Shown: positions 45,836 to 57,022 of the stretch, piece by piece
Position numbering within the stretch: the first letter of the stretch is position 1
How the letters are laid out: every line of letters starts with the position of its first letter
DNA from: Iris pallida
Taxonomy: Eukaryota > Streptophyta > Magnoliopsida > Asparagales > Iridaceae
Assembly: GCA_029216955.1 (NCBI GenBank)
Contig: JANAVB010003400.1
Location: 19,402,492 to 19,466,491, forward strand
Length of the DNA stretch: 64,000 nucleotides
Direction: 5' to 3'
Made by a program: the position numbers and the translations under genes
The notes under the pieces: generated by a model
The model's database searches: none
The model's input: only the letters and a program-made list of their open reading frames with translations
What the model was told of the DNA's origin: nothing

Positions 45836-48320
45836 TCAGAATGCCTTCAAGCCCATTTTACAAGCTGTGTCATCGACCAGCTGGCATTTGAGGCCCTTGG
45901 TGAACGGATCCGCCAGGTTCTCCTGACTCCGAACATCAATAACTGTAATAACACCTCCCTTGATAAGATCGTATACTGCCCTGTGCTTCAACCGCACAGT
46001 CCTCTTCTTCCCGTTGAAGAGGTCATTTGATGCCACCACCGCAGTCGTCTGGTTGTCGCAGTATATCGGTATCGTCGGTATTTGCCCTCCAACCATTGGA
46101 AGATCATACATGAGCTCTCGAAGCCATTCTGCTTCCTCGACTGCGGTATCAAGTGCAAAGAACTCAGATTCCATGGATGACCGCAAAAGCATAGTCTGCT
46201 TCTTCGACTTCCACGATATAGTAGCTCTATCCATTATGAAAATGAATCCACCTGTGGACCTCTCGCTCTCCACCTCTGAGCACCAGCTGGCATCACTGAA
46301 GCCTTCCACTACCGGCGGACCTCTGCTGTAGTACAGTACATATGTCTGAGTCTTCTTGAGATATCTCATAACCCGTTTCACAGCTTTCCCGTGTTTAGCA
46401 CCTGGGTTGCTCGTAAAACGACTCAACATTTCCACGACGAAAGCTATGTCAGGCCTTGTGGCATTAGTAGCATACATCAAACTTCCGATTATGCTTGCAT
46501 ACTCCAGCTGTCTGACGCTTTCTCCTGAATTAGGCTTCAACTTCAGATCATACCTGTACGGCGTATCGATCCCTGGAAGATCTCGATATCCATAACGAGT
46601 GATCATTTTCGTAATATAATGAGACTGTGACAGCGCTAGTCCAGTGTCTGTCCGGATGATCTTGATCCCTAAGATCACATCAGCTTCCCCCAAGTCCTTC
46701 ATACTGAACTTGCTTGAGATGAATTTCTTTGTCTCCGTGATACAGCTAATATCCGTAACTAGGATAAGCATGTCGTCTACATACAGACAAACGATCACAC
46801 CTCTTCCATCAGTGAACTTCGTGTAAACACACTTGTCCGTACCGCTGACCATGTAGCCATTTGACCTTATAACTTTGTCAAATTTCTCATGCCACATCTT
46901 TTTAGCCTGTTTAAGACCGTATAAGGATTTCACCAACTTACAGACTTTGTCTTCAAGACCCCTGATAACAAATCCCTCTGGCTGTTGTATGTAAATCTCT
47001 TCGGTCAGCTCGCCATTTAGGAAAGCTATATTCACATCCATCTGATGTATCACCATCTTATGTATTGCTGCGAGAGCAATCAACATTCTGATGGTGGTCA
47101 TCCGGGCTACTGGAGCATACGTGTCAAAATAGTCAATCCCCTGCTTCTGATAAAACCCCTTGGCTACCAACCTAGCCTTGAACTTGTCAATAGTTATATC
47201 TGCTTTCATCTTCTTCTTGAAGATCCATTTGCATCCGATGGGTTTCGCTCCTTCAGGAAGATCAACCAACACCCAAGTGTTATTTGAGGTGATGGAATCA
47301 ATTTCATTGTCAATCGCCTCCTTCCAGAAAATCGCGTCTCTGGTCTTCATCGCCTCATCATAAGTAAGCAGATCAGCTTCCATATGATAGGTGACAAAGT
47401 CACTTCCGAAGTCCTTCGGCCTCCTCACTCGCTTCGTTGACGGCTCAGCGAGATCTGGTTCAATCGTTGTTTCAATAACAACATCTTCTTGGACCACATC
47501 TTCATTGAAGACCTGTGCACCCTCATTATTCTTCGAAACATCCGCAAGAACAATATTCTTGTGCCTTACAAACTTGTCTTCAAAATATTTTGCGTCGCGA
47601 GATTCGATGATATAATTTGATTCAATATCAAGAAATCTCCGAGCATCACTCTTCTTTGTATACCCCAAGAAGATCGTCTTAGTAGTCCTTGTCCCAAGCT
47701 TCTGAATCTTCAGATCTGGAAGCTTGACATATGCCAGACACCCCCACACTCGAATGACATTCAAGTTAGGTCTGACCTTGAACCAGAGTTCATGAGGAGT
47801 AACGTCTGAAGTTGCATGAGGCACTCTATTTAGAATAAAAGTGGCCGTCAATGCAGCTTCTCCCCAGTAGCACTTAGGAAGACCAGCAGTCAATAACATA
47901 GAGTTAATCATTTCCGTTAACGTTCTGTTCTTCCTCTCTGCTACTCCGTTTGATTAAGGAGAGTATGGAGACGTAGTCTCATTGACAATTCTATGTTCTT
48001 TGCAGAACGATGCAAATTCATGAGACCTGTACTCCCCACCTCGATCATTTCTTATCCTTTTGAGTTGTTGTCCAGTCTGCCGCTCAGCTTCAGCTCTGAA
48101 CTTCTTGAACTTCTTGAATGCTTCGTCTTTAGCCTTCAGCAAGTAGACGAACGCATACTTTGAGAAGTCATCGATAAAAGTTATGAAATACTTCATCCCG
48201 GCCTTTGTAGAGAACTATTTGAATTCACAGATATCGAAGTGTACCAAATCCAGAAGATCTGTACTTCGATTAACCCGAGGAAAGGGTTTTCTTGTGATCT
48301 TTGTTTGAGCACAAACTTCA
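45836..48320 (-). pseudogene. copia pol: integrase, RT, RNase H
   Basis: Minus-strand frame with the end of the integrase zinc finger (CEVCAQTK, about 48300), integrase core (FITFIDDFSKYAF, DRGGEYRS), a long linker, RT (KARLVAKGFYQKQGIDYFDTYAPVAR by parts, QMDVNIAFLNGEL, catalytic YVDDMLI) and RNase H (SDASWCSE, YCDNQTT, KHRAVYDLI). Two in-frame stops are visible: TAG at 48215-48217 and TAA at 47954-47956. Each most simply comes from a Gln codon by one C-to-T change. Between them and downstream the frame is fully open for 691 codons to the stop at 45836, so RT and RNase H look intact. The frame joins gag-protease through a frameshift near 48330. Confidence 0.92.
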
Positions 48321-48332
48321 CATTTCTCTACC

Positions 48333-49748
48333 TTACTCCCCACACTTGGAGATAAGTCCTAGACTAGGCATTCTGTTTATTCGTTTACAATGAACATATC
48401 CTAGCCTATTATGCCACAACTCAAGTGTATAAGCAGAAGGAGTGATTTCATTAATCACATTAATTACATTAGACTGATTTACAAGCTGAATTTTGAACAT
48501 TCCTTCGGTATAAATAGCTTTCCCGAAATATGTTCCCTTGATAGACATCACCATCTGGCCAGCATTGATGTCCATCCTGAGGCCTGCTTTGCAGAGTAGG
48601 CCTCCTGAGATCAGGTTCTTAACGATAGCAGGTACGTGCTTTACGCCTTGAAGCGTCAGAGACTTCCCCGAAGTCAGCTTCAACACCACCGTTCCGATCC
48701 CAAGCACTTCAGCTTGTGCCTGGTTCGCCATCATAACCACTTCAGAAGTAGGTGTATAGGTGATGAACCACTCCTTACTGGAGCAGACATGGCATGAGGC
48801 TCCAGTGTCTACCAACCAGTCAGAGTCAGTCCTTACCGCATCAACCTGCACAATTATAGCAACAATGTCAGTGATCATAGATACCTTACTAGGCTCTCCT
48901 TGCTCTGATTGCTTGGTTTTTGCTTTGCACTCATTCTTAAATTGGCCCTTCTTGCCACACTTGAAACAAGACATTTGAGACTTTGGCTTCTTTTTCTTGA
49001 TAGAAGTTCCCTTGACTTTTAGATTGTCAGGGTCCTTCTTCTTGTTGTGGGAAGCCGCCTGCTTTCTCCTTGGTTCCTTGGTATGAACCATATTGGCGTT
49101 AGCCAATTGCTTGGACATGCGTCCACCTTCAGTTGAGCCCGTATCTGGTCCTCAACATAGATTTCCTGCAGGAGATCTTCAAGGGTGATCTCCAGCTTCT
49201 TCCTATGCATGTTTGCATGGAACTTGCTCCACCTAGTGGAGAGCTTTGAGACAATCCCTCCAATAACAAACTTGTCAGGGAGGGGCATTGCCTCGTCTTC
49301 CAACTTCTGTCGCAGTTTCAGGAACTCCTTCACCTGCGGGAGCATAGACTTTTCGTCCTCAAAGAACCACTTGTGATATTTTTCAACCACAAATATTTTA
49401 CTGCGGTTCTTGTCTTCTTCGTAGAGTTTTTCTAGAGAGTCCCATGTCTCTAGCGATATTCTTTTTAGAATAGGATTCTGCAAGGGAATCTTCCATAGCA
49501 TTCAGGATAAGCAGCCTGCAAATGCTATTTTCTCTTCTCCACTTGGCCTGAAGTTTAGTAGCCGCAGTGATTGCGACAGCAGACCCAGTATTTGAAACGG
49601 TAGGTTCCTCTTCAATAAGCACGTGATCAACGTCTCTGAGTTGAAGAGTGAGATAAACCTTCCTCTTCCAGACTTGATAATGCTCTCCATCAAACTTTTC
49701 TAACTTACAAAAGTCAGTATTGAGGAGTGAAGCATTAACGTTTTCCAT
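48333..49748 (-). pseudogene. copia gag and protease, two frameshifts
   Basis: The minus-strand ATG at 49748 starts MENVNASLLNTDFCKLEKFDGEHYQ by parts, a usual copia Gag beginning, about 20 bases inside the 5' LTR. Gag continues in a second frame after a shift near 49455 (SLETWDSLEKLYEED, LRQKLEDEAMPLPDKF, LEDLLQEIYVEDQIR). It then moves to a third frame after a shift near 49130, carrying a Lys-rich linker, the zinc knuckle CFKCGKKGQFKNEC (about 48960), the protease motif LVDTGASCHV (about 48810) and the GAG-preintegrase part with LWHNRLGYVH. The last frame stops at 48333. Confidence 0.88.
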
Positions 49749-49770
49749 CGTAGCAAAAAAGCTTTGAGAT

Positions 49771-50845
49771 TGTTAGTGCCGGGGCACAATTTTTCGATGG
49801 AAAATTGAGAAAATAAAACAATTGTAAAGACAATATTTCAAATCAACACTTCAAGGAAGGTGATTATGAATTACGAGAATCTAAAAAGATTTCGTAATCA
49901 ACGGCAATCAGATCGTAGTACTTCTAAAAAGAAGATACAATCGGAATTACTGGCAGCAACGAAGAAGGTGACTAGCGAAAGATGGAAGAACTCCTGCTGG
50001 GGTGAATAATCACCGTTGCTCAAAGCTTTATTCGCCCTACACGAACAGCTTCCAGGAACCAGCAAGTTCGTCGGAGAACTTGGAACACTCCTGCTCTTCT
50101 GACTCCTCGGATGGACACGAACTCCCGTACAAAAGTAATGCTGGTGCGGCGCCTTTCCTCTCTCTCTCGAAGGCTACTGGAAGATCAGAACTGTGTTAAA
50201 GAACACGTCTGAAATCTCTGTTTACTTGTGTTAAAAAATACTTCGTAAACTTTCTGAGAGAGAGGATGCCTTATATAGGCCCTGCAGCAACTGTTCGGTT
50301 GCCACAAAGTTAGGGACATAGTAAAAACTACCCCGAACATGTAGCAACCGCCCAGAACGTGCAAACGCACGTTCTGCTGCAAGTTGTGCCAACTACGCAC
50401 ACCCCGTGCTCCTTGCACTCTGCGCGAGCGCACTGCACGTACTGCGCACACGGCGCACGCAGCGCAACCAGCGCGCCCGCGCAATCCAGCGCAACCCAGC
50501 ACAACCTGAGCGTGCACCTGGGCAGCGCAACTAAAGCGCACTATGCGCCTAGCGACGATGAGCCCATGAGCCCGAGTCCGACTCCGAGTTCGAGTCCGAG
50601 TCCGAGTCGCTAGGGCTTAGCTCCCATGGAAATAAATTTTCCAAGAGCAAAAAGCATGAATGCTTTAATTATTGATTTTAGCCTTTTTTCCATTAGAAAA
50701 ATAATCCCACATGGCAAACCCATGTGCACCTCCACACCACATGTGCATCTCCAATAATAGCAAAGCTAATATATAGAGATACAATCTGTTTATTTTTTTC
50801 GATGTGGGACTAAAGCTTTCTAAAGGAAAAACCAAAACTCCAACA
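49771..50845 (-). repeat. 5' LTR of the copia element (1075 bp)
   Basis: It is the promoter LTR on the minus strand. The minus strand reads CCTATATAAGG at 50269-50279, a good TATA box, about 60 bases before a GA/CT run. It has a shorter GCGCAAC repeat block (50395-50540) than the other LTR. The minus strand just inside (49770 down) reads ATCTCAAAGC, a degenerate form of the initiator-Met primer site. Confidence 0.9.
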
Positions 50846-51240
50846 GTTTACCGACACCAAATACTGGAGTTATGCAGAGCATATGCTACTGAGGAGTCTG
50901 AGGATGACGAAGAGTACTATGCTGCCATAACTGAGGGATAGACATTTGGCGAGCTGCAACTGACCATGGAGAATGACAAGTGGTTACGCCTCATGCAGCA
51001 GGCGGAGGAGAGTTTGCCAAGGGCGCAGGCACGTAGCAAGACGGAGGAAATCCAGAGTGGTATCCTAGTTAGTTCCCAGAGTACCACGGGACAAAATAGT
51101 AGCTTGATTTATTTTATATGTTGTTTGTGTGTTGAGTGGAGTGGAGTTGATCTTGAGTTTTAGGGTACTAGAGTTCTGAGTCAGTGTACCCATTTTCTGA
51201 AATTATTAATACAATTACCTATATATATATATATATATAA
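50846..51240 (+). other. Possible coding remnant of unknown origin plus (TA)n
   Basis: After the target duplication a frame reads HQILELCRAYATEESEDDEE and, past one stop (TAG near 50939), LTMENDKWLRLMQQAEESLP to a stop near 51160. The acidic and Gln/Glu-rich content looks protein-like. Upstream continuity across the copia insertion (before 43418) is interrupted by stops. No family is recognised. A TA run at about 51219-51238 precedes the LINE. Confidence 0.3.
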
Positions 51241-51248
51241 TAAACAGG

Positions 51249-53018
51249 ATGGTTCTAGGGTTTGCTCCGCATGATGGAGACCCTGGAACGGCGTCGACTG
51301 ATACAGGGCAGGGTCCTGTAGGAGACGGCCACGAGGGGACCGGAGATCAGAGTATGCGGGGAGTAGCCGACGGGTGGACTACAGTTGAGCGAAGGAGAAG
51401 AAGCCAACCGGTGAACCAGAGGGACAGGCTTGCTAGGAAGGATACTAATGAACCTAGAGGAAGATCTCAACGAAGCAGAGCTCCGACGAACGGCTCTGGG
51501 AGGGGAACACAAAGGGGAGACTATCATGAACGGCGGGTAGCGCCAGCCAATACTGTGCAACACAAAGGGGAAAGCAGCAGCAGAAAAGATGGCCACCAGG
51601 TCGGCAGAAGGAATACCCCTAACAACCAATCTAGTCGACCAATCCCTACAGAGAACAACGCAAGGCCTGTATCCTGGGCAGACGTATGCAAGGTGTCACG
51701 TACTCAGGATGAAACCTCATTACAGTACGTGGAACCCCGGGTTATCGAGGGAAAGAGGGTCGTTGAAATTACTGATGACGACCTAGAAGAAACAATAGAG
51801 TACTGGAGAAATACCGTAGTTCTATACGTTATGGGGAATAGGCCATTTTTTGGCCAAATTAGAGCCTTTGTGCACAGGGTATGACGACCCAAAGGATCCA
51901 TGGAACTCTTTTCCAGGGAAAACGGATTCTATTTCGTTAAATTCTCGCTCCAAAAAGATATGGAACGGATTCTTGAAGGGGGTCCGTGGACATTTGACGG
52001 CAGGCTCATCGTGCTTAAACGTTGGCATCCAGCATCAAACTTCGAAAAAGATCGCCTAACGGCAGTCCCCATATGGATTAGATTCCCATGGCTATCTCCA
52101 CAGTTTTGGAGCATACCATCGATAATGAAAATGGCAAGTATGGTGGGCACCCCCATACGCACGGATATCCCCACGGCAAGAAGGCAACGACTGGCATACG
52201 CGAGGATTTTTGTCGAGATCACAGCGACAGAGCCACTTTTACATAAAATTGACATGATTCTACCAGAAGGGCAAAGGTTGGAACATGATATTGAATATGA
52301 GTGGGTTCCGCCGTCATGTGGTAAATGTCTCTGCTTCGGGCATACCCATGAGCAATGTAAGGAAGTTCCTCAACAATTAGATTAGCCAGACGAAAGGGTG
52401 CTACCTAATGAAGAAGGGGAGACGACTCAGGATGGAGGACAGGGAAATCTGGACCAGGGTAATATAGAAGCCGATATGGTAGACACCATTGATCCAACTA
52501 CAAATTTTGCAGAGGAAGAATTGGCAGCCAGCCTTATGAGTATTAGGCAGGAGGCCTCTAACCATGGAGGCTCGATACTAGGTAAAAGGCCAGGGGAGGA
52601 CATCAATATGGAGGGCAACTTCAATACCTCACAGGCGATGATCATATGTGGGCAGGAAGGAGGAACTAGCAATCCAACGCATGCTCATGAGGCACGCTCA
52701 ACCGGGCAGGATGGGGAAAAAGATGATTGCCAGAGGTCCCTACCTAAAGCTACTAAGAGGACTCAGACATATGCTGGAACTCCGCACATCCAATCTGGGG
52801 CCAGTAATATTGAAAATAGGACAGAGTCCTCGAAGGACAGAGGTCTACCAATAACTCGAGAAAATCTATCATGGAAGTTGCTTCTGCGAGGAGAAAGGAA
52901 TGTGGCAGACCCTGGGAAGAATACCCAGGCCCAAGCCAACCCCCCTACGAAGACCTCTTCTCCACGTCCTGGGAAGAGTCAGAGTTCCGTCTCGGACAAC
53001 CCAACTCTAGATAGATGA
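51249..53018 (+). pseudogene. LINE (L1-type) ORF1: DUF4283-like RNA-binding protein
   Basis: One frame runs from ATG at 51249 to TGA at 53018, interrupted by TGA at 51882 and TAG at 52383. The N-terminus is basic and Gly/Arg/Ser-rich; then comes a DUF4283-like domain (EYWRNTVVLYVMGNRPF, FYFVKFSLQKDMERILEGGPW, LKRWHPASNF, VPIWIRFPWLSPQFW) and a CCHC knuckle CGKCLCFGHTHEQC at about residue 356. A polar, low-complexity tail follows. This is the standard plant L1 ORF1 architecture, which packages LINE RNA. The 51882 stop most simply comes from a Trp codon. The end overlaps the ORF2 start by four bases (ATGA). Confidence 0.85.
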
Positions 53019-56000
53019 CAATCCTCACATGGAATGTCAGAGGAGCAAACTCCAACGTGAGATGGAGGGAGATAACAAACATGGTTCGTAAACACAGGTG
53101 CTCGATCGTGTCCATCCTTGAGAGTAAGGTGAAGTCTGCTGAAGTGTTCACCAGACGGACCCCCGATCAATGTACTTCGATTCATAATCTTGAACTGGAC
53201 AGTATGGCTAGAATCTGGATGATGTGGGATAATCGGGTATGGACATGCCAGGTAAGGCTTCTCACTGACCAACTGATTTCAATTGATTTTACTAACAGAT
53301 GAGGGTTCCAAGTAGTGGTGTGTGCAGTATACGGGCATAATGATAGAAGACGACGGTTCGATCTCTGAGAGAGCATTACCAGAGTTGCAGGGGAAGTAGG
53401 TGATCAGAGACCACTTATCCTATGTGGAGACTTCAATGCTATGTTATATGCCTCTGAGAAGATAGGTGGTCGCAGAGTTCCAGACCCGATACTAGCAGAC
53501 TTTCAGAACTGCCTATTAAGATCGGGCCTTACCTGTTTATCGAAGACTGGACAAATCTGGTCGTGGAACAATTGCTCTACCACTAATCGAGTTGTGTGTC
53601 AACTTGATCGGGCTTTATGCAACAAGAGATGGCATGAGATTTTCCCTACTGGACTGGCTGAGGGGCTCCACCGAGGCACTAGCGACCACACCCCTATTCT
53701 GATCCGTATGGCTGAAGTGGCAACCACGCGGAGACGACCATTTAGATACTGTAATGCATGGCCGGAGATAGCAGGTTACAAGGAAGCGGTGGACAGAGGT
53801 TATGATAAACACTTGGTCGGCAATGCACAATTCCTCATTGTGCAGCGACTCAAACTGATTAAAAGATAACTGAAACTATGGAATAAAGGTCGACCGGTCC
53901 ACAGCCTTGCTTCCAAGGAGCAGGAATTGCAGGACATTCAAGACCTACTTCAAATGCATCCGATGGACCATACCCTAGTGGAGAAAGAGATTGCAATACA
54001 AAATGAAGTACGACGTCTTCGATTTATAGAGGAGATTCAACTGCAACAGTGAGCAAAATGTGGGTGGCTCAAGGATGGAGACCGTTGCTCAAAATTTTTC
54101 TATGCCACTATAAAGGCTCGCCAACACAGGAACTCCATCCAGTCCCTTATTGATGCGGATGAGAACTCAGTTACGGATAGCAATTTGAATAAAGAGCAGG
54201 CAATCGAGTTCTATAGATCACTATATAACCAGAACGAATACATAACAGTATTCCCGAACATCATCTGCAAACGAGTTGTTACTGAGGCGGGTAACAAGCT
54301 ACTCAGGAAAGAAGTGACGCTAGAGGAGATTGAATATATTGTGAAAGCGGCGGATCCCACTAGAGCGCCAGGTCCAGATGGTTTTAATGCCGCCTTCTTC
54401 AAAAAACATTGGGAATACCTAAAACACCAGGTCCTCTCCGCGGTACACGAGTTCCTGCTTACAGGGCGTCTGCTCAAGGAGATTAATCACACGTTCCTGA
54501 CTCTCATTCCAAAGAAAGAAGGAGCTACTGTATTGGGAGATTTTAGGCCTATCGCCTGTTGCAACTTCATCTATAAGATTATTACACAACTTATGTGTAA
54601 CTGAACGCATTCTATCTTGCAGGAACTAATCTCACCCAACCAAACTGCCTTCATCAAAGGACGGTCGATTGCGGAGAACTGTTTGCTCGCTCATGAACTG
54701 GTACGGGAATTTAACAAAACAGGAGGATGGAAGGGATGCATCAAACTCGACTTGAGAAAGGCATATGATTCAGTAAACAGGGACTTTGTTTGCGAGGTGA
54801 TGTATAGTATAGGATTTGATCGGTGGTGGGTTGATCGGGTCAGAGAGTGCATCTCTACACCGACCTTCTCAATCCTCGTCAATGGACAACCGTACGGATT
54901 CTTCGAAAGTAATCGAGGGTTGAGGCAGGAAGACCCTTTATCCCCGTACCTGTTCACCATCGTGATGGAGTATTACACATGTCTTATGGACTTGGCTGTT
55001 CATCGCAAGCGGATTACGCCCATCTTCCGCCGAGTTAGCCCGAGCGTCTTCCATCTCATATACGCGGACGATCTTCTGGTATTTATCGAGCCCTCCCACA
55101 CATCCATTAATAACCTTAATGCGATCTACGAGGAATTTGCGGCGGTAGCTGGCTTGACACACAACCGGGACAAGAGTCGCGCTTACTTCAGTCGGGATTG
55201 CCCGGAGAAAGACCGCTGGTCTGAGATGCTTCAGATCGAACAGGGACAACTCCCTGTGAAGTATCTCGGCTTGCCATTGTCGGTTAATCAAGCAAAGGCG
55301 AAAGATTGCTTAGATCTGATACAGTACGTCCAGAAACGCTTGGAGGGTTGGCAAGCACAAACTCTTTCTTTCGGCGGACGACTAGAGCTTGTACGTTCAG
55401 TTATATGGGCGATTACTTCATACTGGATGCAGGCTCTGATCCTACCGCTTCATACAATTAATCAGGTAGAAAAGCTCTGCGCCAACTTTGTGTGGAAGGG
55501 TGGTCTTCATGCCATATCATGGGAGGAGCTATGCTTCGATAAGGAGGAGGGGGGAACGGGTATTCGATCACTACGTACCCTCCGTGAGGTGGCAATCATT
55601 AAAATTGCTTGGCGACTGTTAGAAGGAAACTCTCTCTGGGCCCAATGGATCAGGAGCAGATATCTGAGAGATAAAAATTTTGGGTGATCCCTATTGACAA
55701 TAATTATTCTGGGATACTCAAAATGATTCTCCGGAAGCGGCAACTGATGAAGCAGAGTCTAAACAGGGCTATTGTCGATGGGCGGGGTACCAGCTTATGG
55801 CTGGACCCATGGATCAAACATCGAAGTCTAGTCGATCTACTGGGTTGGCCGACATTTGAGCTTATGGGTAGTGATGAAGGGGTCGCTGCTCTCCTTAGAG
55901 ATGGAGAATGGGATATCATTTCTAGAAGGGAGGGGAGGTGGTTCGCCGAAGATATAAGGGCCACTACGATAGACAAAGAAGGAACCAAAGACAGATGGGA

Positions 56001-56530
56001 ATGGAAGGATAGCCCGGAGGGGAAGTTCACCACCAGACATGTGTACAATTTGGTTCGGGATCACCGAGCTAAGGTTGAATGGGCGGACATCATATGGGTC
56101 AAAGGCGCCGCGGTTAAGACGAAGCTCTGTGCTTATAAGGCTATCCGTAACAGATTACTAACCAGGGAGCGGCTAGCTGGTTTTGGGATCCCTGTCCCTA
56201 GCACTAGTTGCGTTTTATGTGGAGATGGGACGAGCATTGAGACTAGAGACCATCTATTCTTTCAATGCACCTTTTCCAGCTCTCTATGGCAGGTCCACCG
56301 AGACATCCTGGGTCTTACAACTAGAGGATAGGATGGATTGGAGTATCTTCAAGGACATTGCAGGATTAAAGACTAGAGGAGCAGACATATACAGGAGAGC
56401 CAGACTTCGCCTTCTCTTTACCATCTGGCACGTATGGAGGGAAAGAAACCGAAGAGTTTTTGAAGATAAGAAGACTACAGAACGGGGAGTACTGTACAGC
56501 ATTGAGTATGATCTCAAATGTATTGAGTAA
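53015..56530 (+). pseudogene. LINE (L1-type) ORF2: endonuclease-RT-zf-RVT, multiply broken
   Basis: The apurinic endonuclease domain starts MTILTWNVRGANSN at 53015 and keeps ILESK, GDFNAM and SDHTPI motifs. RT (54185-55687) has DPTRAPGPDGFNAAFFKKHW, a FIKGRSIAENCLLAHEL block, LDLRKAYDSVNR and the catalytic YADDLLVF. A C-terminal zf-RVT domain has CVLCGDG and RDHLFFQC (about 56215-56270), followed by LFTIWHVWRERNRRVF. Stops interrupt the frame near 53300, 53367, 53866, 54050 and 54602. Frameshifts occur near 55680, where one T of a T-run is missing, and near 56320. In life this protein nicks target DNA and reverse-transcribes LINE RNA there. This copy is dead. Confidence 0.9.
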
Positions 56531-56710
56531 CATGCGGAGGAGGCAGGCCTATGCTGCGGGCATATAAAGGGGACTTCACAAAGGAAGGAGGGATCCATTA
56601 GCTAGTAACTTTCCTGTGTATCAAAGCAAGTGAGAGATTGTCTGAGTTGTATTTGTAATTGCTCCTGGAAAGGTTTTTTCCAGCTCTCTAATACGAAGTA
56701 CCACTTGCTT

Positions 56711-56715
<5 letters not shown>

Positions 56716-56773
<58 letters not shown>

Positions 56774-56890
56774 TTATTATTTATTTTAAAGCAGTGGGTA
56801 ATTATGGTGAACTCGTCTCTACTGGGGCTCGAATTCCCGACCACTTGGGCCACATGCATCTCTCTTAACCACTAGGCTAGAGGTCATATA
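56716..56890 (-). mobile_element. tRNA-derived SINE, minus strand, with (TA)n tail
   Basis: On the minus strand: an RNA polymerase III A box TAGCCTAGTGG (56869-56879), a B-box-like GAATTCGAGCCCC (56825-56837) about 32 bases further on, a 3' region ending AATAAATAATAAAAC and a (TA)n tail (56770 down to 56716). There is no coding potential. The TA tail meets the 3' end of the LINE head-on. Confidence 0.8.
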
Positions 56891-56893
56891 TAT

Positions 56894-56959
56894 CGGGAGT
56901 TCGAGCCCCAGTAGAGACGAGTTCACCATAATTACCCACTGCTTCAAAATAAATAATAA

Positions 56960-57019
<60 letters not shown>
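56894..57019 (+). mobile_element. Second SINE copy, plus strand, 5'-truncated
   Basis: It starts inside the SINE just before the B box (AGTTCGAGCCCC, 56899-56910) and continues through the same 3' region to AATAATAAAAC and a (TA)n tail (56963-57019). It is the inverted partner of 56716-56840 and lacks the A box. Confidence 0.82.

Positions 57020-57022
<3 letters not shown>

Larger units (their letters stand above)
43418..50845 (-). mobile_element. Complete Ty1/copia retrotransposon, minus strand
   Basis: Two LTRs (43418-44746 and 49771-50845) flank an internal region with gag and pol in copia order on the minus strand. A perfect 5-base target duplication GTTTA lies at 43413-43417 and 50846-50850. 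A polypurine tract abuts the 3' LTR (44747 upward). Reading frames are broken by three frameshifts and two stops, so it is structurally complete but not autonomous. RT and domain order fit copia; Tork/Tnt1-like is my best guess for lineage, with low certainty. Confidence 0.93.

Noticed and set aside
56825..56879. A tRNA gene on the minus strand
   Set aside because: A and B boxes are present, but no cloverleaf acceptor stem or anticodon arm can be laid out; the 3' region and tail are SINE-like.
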